DNA of 64,000 nucleotides from Aristolochia californica (lineage: Eukaryota > Streptophyta > Magnoliopsida > Piperales > Aristolochiaceae), in NCBI GenBank assembly GCA_029961685.1, contig JARWKL010000002.1, positions 21,358,908 to 21,422,907 of the forward strand, in the 5' to 3' direction. Below are positions 22,193 through 34,249 of the stretch, piece by piece. Both the position numbers and the translations under genes were made by a program. Each line of letters begins with the position of its first letter. The stretch's first letter is position 1. The notes below the pieces were generated by a model, which saw nothing but the letters and a program-made list of their open reading frames with translations, searched no databases and was not told where the DNA came from.

Positions 22193-25085
22193 CTTAAAGC
22201 ATGTTGGGATCAGTTAGAAATCTCTTTCCTACCAAAATTCCACCAAGCTATTATTAGAGGGTTGTACGTGTGGAATTTCCCAAATATGGATTTTGGGGTT
22301 CATTTTTTGGTGTGTGAAATAATTTTCTATTTATTATATAGTTTTCAAATTCTTTTTGCACACATGAACTCTAAAATTTTCGTTTTGTTGCGATCTTATA
22401 TCTTTTTTGTTTACGAAGAAAAATGGGAGAGTGGAAACTCAAGTTTGGATCTGAAGAAAAATAAAATTATGAACATAAAAAATGGGAATGCACAAATGCT
22501 GAGAGAGATAATTCCAAAAAGTATCTGTGATTTTTAAGGATGGGCAAAAGTGGGTTGTTTGGATCTGGTAAAATATCCAACCACTTGAGAATTTAACTTT
22601 CTCTACTCCCCCTAATTTTTGGGCCACTAGGCCACTTGCACCCTCAACATGCTTGTGGTATGCACACCCCCACCACACTCAAAGCATGTTCGGATCAGTT
22701 AGAAGTCTCTTTCCTATAAAATTCCACCAAGCTATTATTAGGGGGTTGTACGTGTGGAATTTCACATACATGGATTTTGGGGTTCATTTTTTGGTGCGTT
22801 AAATAATTTTTTATTTATTATATAGTTTTCAAATTCTTTTTGCACACATGAACTCTAAAATTTTCGTTTTGTTGCGATCATATATCTATTTTGTTTACGA
22901 GGAAAAATGGGAGAGTGGAAACTCAACTTTGGATCTGAAGAAAAAAAAAATTGAACATCAAAAATGGGAATACACAAATGCTGAGAGAGATAATTCCAAA
23001 AAGTATCTGTGATTTTTAAGGATGGGCAAAAAGTGGGTTGTTTGGCTCTGGTAAATATCCAACCACTTGAGAATTTAACTTTTTCTACTCCCCCTAATTT
23101 TTGGGCCACTAGGCCACTTGCATCGTCACCATGCTTGTGGCATGCACACCCCCACCACACTTAAAGCATGTTGGGATCAGTTAGAAGTCTCTTTCTTATA
23201 AAATTCCACCAAGCTATTATTAGGGGGTTGTACGTGTGGAATTACCCATACATGGATTTTGGCGTTCATTTTTTGTTGCGTGGAATAATTTTCTATTTAT
23301 TATATGGTTTTCAAATTCCTTTTGCACACATGAACTCTAAAATTTTCGTTTAGTTGCGATCTTATATCTTTTTTGTTTACGAGGAAAAATGGGAGACGGG
23401 AAACTCAAGTTTGGATCTGAAGAAAAAAAAAATTTGAACATCAAAAGTGGGAATGCACAAATGCTGAGAGAGATAATTCCAAAAAGTATCTGTGATTTTT
23501 AAGGATGGGCAAAAAGTGGGTTGTTTGGATCTGGTAAAATATCCAACCACTTGAGAATTTAACTTTTTCTACTCCCCCTAATTTTTGGGCCACTAGGCCA
23601 CTTGCATCCTCAAAATGCTAGTGGTATGCACACCCCCACCACTCTTAAAGCATGTTGGGAACAGTTAGAAGTCTCTTTCCTATAAAATTCCGCCAAGCTA
23701 TTATTAGGGGGTTGTATGTGTGGAATTTTCTCAAACATGGATTTTGGGGTTCATTTTTTGGTGCGTGAAATAATTTTTTATTTATTAAATAGTTTTCAAA
23801 TTCCTTTTGCACACATGAACTCTAAAATTTTCGTTTTGTTGCGATCTTATTTCTTTTTTGTTTACGAGGAAAATTGGGAGACGGGAAACTCATGTTTGGG
23901 TCTGAAGAAAAAAAAAAAATTTGAACATCCAAAATGTGAATGCACAAATGCTGAGAGAGATAATTCCAAAAAGTATCTGTGCAAAAAGTGGGTTGTTTGG
24001 CTCAGGTAAATATCCAACCACTTGAGAATTTAACTTTTTCTAGTCCCCCTAATTTTTGGGCCACTAGGCCACTTGCATCCTCAACATGCTTGTGGCATGC
24101 ACACCCCCACCACACTTAAAGCATGTTGGGATCAGTTAGAAGTCTTTTTCCTATAAAATTCCACCAAGATATTATTAGGGGGTTGTACAAGTGGAATTTC
24201 CCAAACATGGATTTTGGGGTTCATTTTTTGGTGCGTGAAATAATTTTCTATTTATTATATAGTTTTCAAATTCTTTTTGCACACATGAACTCTAAAATTT
24301 TCGTTTTGTTGCGATCTTATATCTTTTTTGTTTACGAGGAAAAATGGGAGACAGGAAACTCAAGTTCGGATCTGAAGAAAAAAAAAAAATTGAACATCCA
24401 AAATGGGAATGCACAAATGCTGAGAGAGATAATTCCAAAAAGTATCTGTGATTTTTAAGGATGGGGAAAAAGTGGGTTGTTTGGCTCTGGTAAATATCCA
24501 ACCACTTGAGAATTTAACTTTTTCTACTCCCCCTAATTTTTGGGCCACTAGGCCACTTGCATCCTCAACATGCTTGTGGCATGCACACCCCCACCACACT
24601 TAAAGGATGTTGGGATCAGTTAGAAGTCTTTTTCCTATAAAATTCCACCAAGCTATTATTAGGGGGTTGTACGTATGGAATTTCCCATACATGGATTTTG
24701 GGGTTCATTTTTTTGTGCTGGAAATAATTTTCTATTTATTATATAGTTTTCAAATTCCTTTTGCACACATGAACTCTAAAATTTTCGTTTTGTTGAGATC
24801 TTATATCTTTTTTGTTTACGAGGAAAAATGGGAGAGAGAAAATTCAAGTTTGGATCTGAAGAAAAAAAAAATTTGAACATCCAAAATGGGAATGCTCAAA
24901 TGCTGAGAGAGATAATTCCAAAAAGTATCTATGATTTTTAAGGACGGGCAAAAAGTGGGTTGTTTGGCTCTGGTAAATAAATATCCAACCACTTGAGAAT
25001 TTAACTTTTTCTACTCCCCCTAATTTTTGGGCCACTAGGCCTCTTGCATCCTCAACATGCTTGTAGCATGCACACCCCCAACACA
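22193..25085 (+). repeat. HOR unit 5 (canonical hexamer)
   Basis: Monomers A 22193, B 22678, C 23160, D 23644, E 24115, F 24599; 2893 bp. D has GGGAACAGTT, shared with units 6 and 7, and GGAAAATTGGGAGACGGG, shared with unit 6. It has a private TACGAAGAAAAATG in A near 22415. Confidence 0.94.
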
Positions 25086-27979
25086 CTTAAAGCATGTTGG
25101 GATCAGTTAGAAATCTCTTTCCTACCAAAATTCCACCAAGCTATTATTAGAGGGTTGTACGTGTGGAATTTCCCAAATATGGATTTTGGGGTTCATTTTT
25201 TGGTGTGTGAAATAATTTTCTATTTATTATATAGTTTTCAAATTCTTTTTGCACACATGAACTCTAAAATTTTCGTTTTGTTGCGATCTTATATCTTTTT
25301 TGTTTACGAGGAAAAATGGGAGAGTGGAAACTCAAGTTTGGATCTGAAGAAAAATAAAATTATGAACATAAAAAATGGGAATGCACAAATGCTGAGAGAG
25401 ATAATTCCAAAAAGTATCTGTGATTTTTAAGGATGGGCAAAAGTGGGTTGTTTGGATCTGGTAAAATATCCAACCACTTGAGAATTTAACTTTCTCTACT
25501 CCCCCTAATTTTTGGGCCACTAGGCCACTTGCACCCTCAACATGCTTGTGGTATGCACACCCCCACCACACTCAAAGCATGTTCGGATCAGTTAGAAGTC
25601 TCTTTCCTATAAAATTCCACCAAGCTATTATTAGGGGGTTGTACGTGTGGAATTTCACATACATGGATTTTGGGGTTCATTTTTTGGTGCGTTAAATAAT
25701 TTTTTATTTATTATATAGTTTTCAAATTCTTTTTGCACACATGAACTCTAAAATTTTCGTTTTGTTGCGATCATATATCTATTTTGTTTACGAGGAAAAA
25801 TGGGAGAGTGGAAACTCAACTTTGGATCTGAAGAAAAAAAAAATTGAACATCAAAAATGGGAATACACAAATGCTGAGAGAGATAATTCCAAAAAGTATC
25901 TGTGATTTTTAAGGATGGGCAAAAAGTGGGTTGTTTGGCTCTGGTAAATATCCAACCACTTGAGAATTTAACTTTTTCTACTCCCCCTAATTTTTGGGCC
26001 ACTAGGCCACTTGCATCGTCACCATGCTTGTGGCATGCACACCCCCACCACACTTAAAGCATGTTGGGATCAGTTAGAAGTCTCTTTCTTAAAAAATTCC
26101 ACCAAGCTATTATTAGGGGGTTGTACGTGTGGAATTACCCATACATGGATTTTGGCGTTCATTTTTTGTTGCGTGGAATAATTTTCTATTTATTATATGG
26201 TTTTCAAATTCCTTTTGCACACATGAACTCTAAAATTTTCGTTTAGTTGCGATCTTATATCTTTTTTGTTTACGAGGAAAAATGGGAGACGGGAAACTCA
26301 AGTTTGGATCTGAAGAAAAAAAAAATTTGAACATCAAAAGTGGGAATGCACAAATGCTGAGAGAGATAATTCCAAAAAGTATCTGTGATTTTTAAGGATG
26401 GGCAAAAAGTGGGTTGTTTGGATCTGGTAAAATATCCAACCACTTGAGAATTTAACTTTTTCTACTCCCCCTAATTTTTGGGCCACTAGGCCACTTGCAT
26501 CCTCAAAATGCTAGTGGTATGCACACCCCCACCACTCTTAAAGCATGTTGGGAACAGTTAGAAGTCTCTTTCCTATAAAATTCCGCCAAGCTATTATTAG
26601 GGGGTTGTATGTGTGGAATTTTCTCAAACATGGATTTTGGGGTTCATTTTTTGGTGCGTGAAATAATTTTTTATTTATTAAATAGTTTTCAAATTCCTTT
26701 TGCACACATGAACTCTAAAATTTTCGTTTTGTTGCGATCTTATTTCTTTTTTGTTTACGAGGAAAATTGGGAGACGGGAAACTCATGTTTGGGTCTGAAG
26801 AAAAAAAAAAAATTTGAACATCCAAAATGTGAATGCACAAATGCTGAGAGAGATAATTCCAAAAAGTATCTGTGCAAAAAGTGGGTTGTTTGGCTCAGGT
26901 AAATATCCAACCACTTGAGAATTTAACTTTTTCTAGTCCCCCTAATTTTTGGGCCACTAGGCCACTTGCATCCTCAACATGCTTGTGGCATGCACACCCC
27001 CACCACACTTAAAGCATGTTGGGATCAGTTAGAAGTCTTTTTCCTATAAAATTCCACCAAGATATTATTAGGGGGTTGTACAAGTGGAATTTCCCAAACA
27101 TGGATTTTGGGGTTCATTTTTTGGTGCGTGAAATAATTTTCTATTTATTATATAGTTTTCAAATTCTTTTTGCACACATGAACTCTAAAATTTTCGTTTT
27201 GTTGCGATCTTATATCTATTTTGTTTACGAGGAAAAATGGGAGACAGGAAACTCAAGTTCGGATCTGAAGAAAAAAAAAAAAATTGAACATCCAAAATGG
27301 GAATGCACAAATGCTGAGAGAGATAATTCCAAAAAGTATCTGTGATTTTTAAGGATGGGGAAAAAGTGGGTTGTTTGGCTCTGGTAAATATCCAACCACT
27401 TGAGAATTTAACTTTTTCTACTCCCCCTAATTTTTGGGCCACTAGGCCACTTGCATCCTCAACATGCTTGTGGCATGCACACCCCCACCACACTTAAAGG
27501 ATGTTGGGATCAGTTAGAAGTCTTTTTCCTATAAAATTCCACCAAGCTATTATTAGGGGGTTGTACGTATGGAATTTCCCATACATGGATTTTGGGGTTC
27601 ATTTTTTTGTGCTGGAAATAATTTTCTATTTATTATATAGTTTTCAAATTCCTTTTGCACACATGAACTCTAAAATTTTCGTTTTGTTGAGATCTTATAT
27701 CTTTTTTGTTTACGAGGAAAAATGGGAGAGAGAAAATTCAAGTTTGGATCTGAAGAAAAAAAAAATTTGAACATCCAAAATGGGAATGCTCAAATGCTGA
27801 GAGAGATAATTCCAAAAAGTATCTATGATTTTTAAGGACGGGCAAAAAGTGGGTTGTTTGGCTCTGGTAAATAAATATCCAACCACTTGAGAATTTAACT
27901 TTTTCTACTCCCCCTAATTTTTGGGCCACTAGGCCTCTTGCATCCTCAACATGCTTGTAGCATGCACACCCCCAACACA
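25086..27979 (+). repeat. HOR unit 6 (canonical hexamer)
   Basis: Monomers A 25086, B 25571, C 26053, D 26537, E 27008, F 27493; 2894 bp. D is the same variant as in unit 5. Private changes: CTTAAAAAATTCC in C near 26090 and TATCTATTTTG in E near 27214. The E A-tract has 13 bases. Confidence 0.94.
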
Positions 27980-30873
27980 CTTAAAGCATGTTGGGATCAG
28001 TTAGAAATCTCTTTCCTACCAAAATTCCACCAAGCTATTATTAGAGGGTTGTACGTGTGGAATTTCCCAAATATGGATTTTGGGGTTCATTTTTTGGTGT
28101 GTGAAATAATTTTCTATTTATTATATAGTTTTCAAATTCTTTTTGCACACATGAACTCTAAAATTTTCGTTTTGTTGCGATCTTATATCTTTTTTGTTTA
28201 CGAGGAAAAATGGGAGAGTGGAAACTCAAGTTTGGATCTGAAGAAAAATAAAATTATGAACATAAAAAATGGGAATGCACAAATGCTGAGAGAGATAATT
28301 CCAAAAAGTATCTGTGATTTTTAAGGATGGGCAAAAGTGGGTTGTTTGGATCTGGTAAAATATCCAACCACTTGAGAATTTAACTTTCTCTACTCCCCCT
28401 AATTTTTGGGCCACTAGGCCACTTGCACCCTCAACATGCTTGTGGTATGCACACCCCCACCACACTCAAAGCATGTTCGGATCAGTTAGAAGTCTCTTTC
28501 CTATAAAATTCCACCAAGCTATTATTAGGGGGTTGTACGTGTGGAATTTCACATACATGGATTTTGGGGTTCATTTTTTGGTGCGTTAAATAATTTTTTA
28601 TTTATTATATAGTTTTCAAATTCTTTTTGCACACATGAACTCTAAAATTTTCGTTTTGTTGCGATCATATATCTATTTTGTTTACGAGGAAAAATGGGAG
28701 AGTGGAAACTCAACTTTGGATCTGAAGAAAAAAAAAATTGAACATCAAAAATGGGAATACACAAATGCTGAGAGAGATAATTCCAAAAAGTATCTGTGAT
28801 TTTTAAGGATGGGCAAAAAGTGGGTTGTTTGGCTCTGGTAAATATCCAACCACTTGAGAATTTAACTTTTTCTACTCCCCCTAATTTTTGGGCCACTAGG
28901 CCACTTGCATCGTCACCATGCTTGTGGCATGCACACCCCCACCACACTTAAAGCATGTTGGGATCAGTTAGAAGTCTCTTTCTTATAAAATTCCACCAAG
29001 CTATTATTAGGGGGTTGTACGTGTGGAATTACCCATACATGGATTTTGGCGTTCATTTTTTGTTGCGTGGAATAATTTTCTATTTATTATATGGTTTTCA
29101 AATTCCTTTTGCACACATGAACTCTAAAATTTTCGTTTAGTTGCGATCTTATATCTTTTTTGTTTACGAGGAAAAATGGGAGACGGGAAACTCAAGTTTG
29201 GATCTGAAGAAAAAAAAAATTTGAACATCAAAAGTGGGAATGCACAAATGCTGAGAGAGATAATTCCAAAAAGTATCTGTGATTTTTAAGGACGGGCAAA
29301 AAGTGGGTTGTTTGGATCTGGTAAAATATCCAACCACTTGAGAATTTAACTTTTTCTACTCCCCCTAATTTTTGGGCCACTAGGCCACTTGCATCCTCAA
29401 AATGCTAGTGGTATGCACACCCCCACCACTCTTAAAGCATGTTGGGAACAGTTAGAAGTCTCTTTCCTATAAAATTCCGCCAAGCTATTATTAGGGGGTT
29501 GTATGTGTGGAATTTTCTCAAACATGGATTTTGGGGTTCATTTTTTGGTGCGTGAAATAATTTTTTATTTATTAAATAGTTTTCAAATTCCTTTTGCACA
29601 CATGAACTCTAAAATTTTCGTTTTGTTGCGATCTTATTTCTTTTTTGTTTACGAGGAAAAATGGGAGAGTGGAAACTCATGTTTGGGTCTGAAGAAAAAA
29701 AAAAAAATTTGAACATCCAAAATGTGAATGCACAAATGCTGAGAGAGATAATTCCAAAAAGTATCTGTGCAAAAAGTGGGTTGTTTGGCTCAGGTAAATA
29801 TCCAACCACTTGAGAATTTAACTTTTTCTAGTCCCCCTAATTTTTGGGCCACTAGGCCACTTGCATCCTCAACATGCTTGTGGCATGCACACCCCCACCA
29901 CACTTAAAGCATGTTGGGATCAGTTAGAAGTCTTTTTCCTATAAAATTCCACCAAGATATTATTAGGGGGTTGTACAAGTGGAATTTCCCAAACATGGAT
30001 TTTGGGGTTCATTTTTTGGTGCGTGAAATAATTTTCTATTTATTATATAGTTTTCAAATTCTTTTTGCACACATGAACTCTAAAATTTTCGTTTTGTTGC
30101 GATCTTATATCTTTTTTGTTTACGAGGAAAAATGGGAGACAGGAAACTCAAGTTCGGATCTGAAGAAAAAAAAAAAATTGAACATCCAAAATGGGAATGC
30201 ACAAATGCTGAGAGAGATAATTCCAAAAAGTATCTGTGATTTTTAAGGATGGGGAAAAAGTGGGTTGTTTGGCTCTGGTAAATATCCAACCACTTGAGAA
30301 TTTAACTTTTTCTACTCCCCCTAATTTTTGGGCCACTAGGCCACTTGCATCCTCAACATGCTTGTGGCATGCACACCCCCACCACACTTAAAGGATGTTG
30401 GGATCAGTTAGAAGTCTTTTTCCTATAAAATTCCACCAAGCTATTATTAGGGGGTTGTACGTATGGAATTTCCCATACATGGATTTTGGGGTTCATTTTT
30501 TTGTGCTGGAAATAATTTTCTATTTATTATATAGTTTTCAAATTCCTTTTGCACACATGAACTCTAAAATTTTCGTTTTGTTGAGATCTTATATCTTTTT
30601 TGTTTACGAGGAAAAATGGGAGAGAGAAAATTCAAGTTTGGATCTGAAGAAAAAAAAAATTTGAACATCCAAAATGGGAATGCTCAAATGCTGAGAGAGA
30701 TAATTCCAAAAAGTATCTATGATTTTTAAGGACGGGCAAAAAGTGGGTTGTTTGGCTCTGGTAAATAAATATCCAACCACTTGAGAATTTAACTTTTTCT
30801 ACTCCCCCTAATTTTTGGGCCACTAGGCCTCTTGCATCCTCAACATGCTTGTAGCATGCACACCCCCAACACA
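27980..30873 (+). repeat. HOR unit 7 (canonical hexamer)
   Basis: Monomers A 27980, B 28465, C 28947, D 29431, E 29903, F 30387; 2894 bp. D shares GGGAACAGTT with units 5 and 6 but has the usual GAGAGTGG; its A-tract is 13 bases. C has AAGGACGGGC near 29290, otherwise an F marker. Confidence 0.94.
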
Positions 30874-33800
30874 CTTAAAGCATGTTGGGATCAGTTAGAA
30901 ATCTCTTTCCTACCAAAATTCCACCAAGCTATTATTAGAGGGTTGTACGTGTGGAATTTCCCAAATATGGATTTTGGGTTCATTTTTTGGTGTGTGAAAT
31001 AATTTTCTATCTATTATATAGTTTTCAAATTCTTTTTGCACACATGAACTCTAAAATTTTCGTTTTGTTGCGATCTTATATCTTTTTTGTTTACGAGGAA
31101 AAATGGGAGAGTGGAAACTCAAGTTTGGATCTGAAGAAAAATAAAATTATGAACATAAAAAATGGGAATGCACAAATGCTGAGAGAGATAATTCCAAAAA
31201 GTATCTGTGATTTTTAAGGATGGGCAAAAGTGGGTTGTTTGGATCTGGTAAAATATCCAACCACTTGAGAATTTAACTTTCTCTACTCCCCCTAATTTTT
31301 GGGCCACTAGGCCACTTGCACCCTCAACATGCTTGTGGTATGCACACCCCCACCACACTCAAAGCATGTTCGGATCAGTTAGAAGTCTCTTTCCTATAAA
31401 ATTCCACCAAGCTATTATTAGGGGGTTGTACGTGTGGAATTTCACATACATGGATTTTGGGGTTCATTTTTTGGTGCGTTAAATAATTTTTTATTTATTA
31501 TATAGTTTTCAAATTCTTTTTGCGCACATGAACTCTAAAATTTTCGTTTTGTTGCGATCATATATCTATTTTGTTTACGAGGAAAAATGGGAGAGTGGAA
31601 ACTCAACTTTGGATCTGAAGAAAAAAAAAATTGAACATCAAAAATGGGAATACACAAATGCTGAGAGAGATAATTCCAAAAAGTATCTGTGATTTTTAAG
31701 GATGGGCAAAAAGTGGGTTGTTTGGCTCTGGTAAATATCCAACCACTTGAGAATTTAACTTTTTCTACTCCCCCTAATTTTTGGGCCACTAGGCCACTTG
31801 CATCGTCACCATGCTTGTGGCATGCACACCCCCACCACACTTAAAGCATGTTGGGATCAGTTAGAAGTCTCTTTCTTATAAAATTCCACCAAGCTATTAT
31901 TAGGGGGTTGTACGTGTGGAATTACCCATACATGGATTTTGGCGTTCATTTTTTGTTGCGTGGAATAATTTTCTATTTATCATATGGTTTTCAAATTCCT
32001 TTTGCACACATGAACTCTAAAATTTTCGTTTAGTTGCGATCTTATATCTTTTTTGTTTACGAGGAAAAATGGGAGACGGGAAACTCAAGTTTGGATCTGA
32101 AGAAAAAAAAAATTTGAACATCAAAAGTGGGAATGCACAAATGCTGAGAGAGATAATTCCAAAAAGTATTTGTGATTTTTAAGGATGGGCAAAAAGTGGG
32201 TTGTTTGGATCTGGTAAAATATCCAACCACTTGAGAATTTAACTTTTTCTACTCCCCCTAATTTTTGGGCCACTAGGCCACTTGCATCCTCAAAATGCTA
32301 GTGGTATGCACACCCCCACCACACTTAAAGCATGTTGGGATCAGTTAGAAGTCTCTTTCCTATAAAATTCCGCCAAGCTATTATTAGGGGGTTGTATGTG
32401 TGGAATTTTCTCAAACATGGATTTTGGGGTTCATTTTTTGGTGCGTGAAATAATTTTTTATTTATTAAATAGTTTTCAAATTCCTTTTGCACACATGAAC
32501 TCTAAAATTTTCGTTTTGTTGCGATCTTATATCTTTTTTGTTTACGAGGAAAAATGGGAGACGGGAAACTAAAGTTTGGATCTGAAGAAAAAAAAAATTT
32601 GAACATCAAAAATGGGAATGCACAAATGCTGAGAGAGATAATTCCAAAAAGTATCTGTGATTTTTAAGGATGGGCAAAAAGTGGGTTGTTTGGATCTGGT
32701 AAAATATCCAACCACTTGAGAATTTAACTTTTTCTACTCCCCCTAATTATTGGGCCACTAGGCCACTTGCATCCTCAACATGCTAGTGGTATGCACACCC
32801 CCACCACACTTAAAGCATGTTGGGATCAGTTAGAAGTCTCTTTCCTATAAAATTCCGCCAAGCTATTATTAGGGGGTTGTATGTGTGGAATTTTCTCAAA
32901 CATGGATTTTGGGGTTCATTTTTTGGTGCGTGAAATAATTTTTTATTTATTAAATAGTTTTCAAATTCCTTTTGCACACATGAACTCTAAAATTTTCGTT
33001 TTGTTGCGATCTTATTTCTTTTTTGTTTACGAGGAAAAATGGGAGAGTGGAAACTCATGTTTGGATCTGAAGAAAAAAAAAAATTTGAACATCCAAAATG
33101 GGAATGCACAAATGCTGAGAGAGATAATTCCAAAAAGTATCTGTGCAAAAAGTGGGTTGTTTGGCTCAGGTAAATATCCAACCACTTGAGAATTTAACTT
33201 TTTCTAGTCCCCCTAATTTTTGGGCCACTAGGCCACTTGCATCCTCAACATGCTTGTGGCATGCACACCCCCACCACACTTAAAGCATGTTGGGATCAGT
33301 TAGAAGTCTCTTTCCTATAAAATTCCACCAAGATATTATTAGGGGGTTGTACAAGTGGAATTTCCAAAACATGGATTTTGGGGTTCATTTTTTGGTGCGT
33401 GAAATAATTTTCTATTTATTATATAGTTTTCAAATTCTTTTAGCACACATGAACTCTAAAATTTTCGTTTTGTTGCGATCTTATATCTTTTTTGTTTACG
33501 AGGAAAAATGGGAGACAGGAAACTCAAGTTTGGATCTGAAGAAAAAAAAAAAATTGAACATCCAAAATGGGAATGCACAAATGCTGAGAGAGATAATTCC
33601 AAAAAGTATCTGTGATTTTTAAGGATGGGCAAAAAGTGGGTTGTTTGGCTCTGGTAAATATCCAACCACTTGAGAATTTAACTTTTTCTACTCCCCCTAA
33701 TTTTTGGGCCACTAGGCCACTTGCATCCTCAACATGCTTGTGGCATGCACACCCCCACCACACTTAAAGGATGTTGGGATCAGTTAGAAGTCTTTTTCCT

Positions 33801-34249
33801 ATAAAATTCCACCAAGCTATTATTAGGGGGTTGTACGTATGGAATTTCCCATACATGGATTTTGGGGTTCATTTTTTTGTGCTGGAAATAATTTTCTATT
33901 TATTATATAGTTTTCAAATTCCTTTTCCACACATGAACTCTAAAATTTTCGTTTTGTTGAGATCTTATATCTTTTTTGTTTACGAGGAAAAATGGGAGAG
34001 AGAAAATTCAAGTTTGGATCTGAAGAAAAAAAAAATTTGAACATCCAAAATGGGAATGCTCAAATGCTGAGAGAGATAATTCCAAAAAGTATCTATGATT
34101 TTTAAGGACGGGCAAAAAGTGGGTTGTTTGGCTCTGGTAAATAAATATCCAACCACTTGAGAATTTAACTTTTTCTACTCCCCCTAATTTTTGGGCCACT
34201 AGGCCTCTTGCATCCTCAACATGCTTGTAGCATGCACACCCCCAACACA
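30874..34249 (+). repeat. HOR unit 8 (7-mer structural variant)
   Basis: Monomers A 30874, B 31358, C 31840, D/C 32324, D 32809, E 33279, F 33763; 3376 bp. One D/C hybrid is added between C and D. Private changes: one G lost in GATTTTGGGTTC near 30975 and CTATCTATTATATAG near 31010 in A; TATCATATGG in C near 31979; TTTTCCACAC in F near 33924. Confidence 0.93.
32324..32808 (+). repeat. Hybrid monomer D/C in HOR unit 8
   Basis: 485 bp. D front through CGTTTTG, C tail from CTTATATC. It carries AAACTAAAG (as at 11083 and 53056) and AATTATTGGG near 32746, shared only with 53056. Confidence 0.88.
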
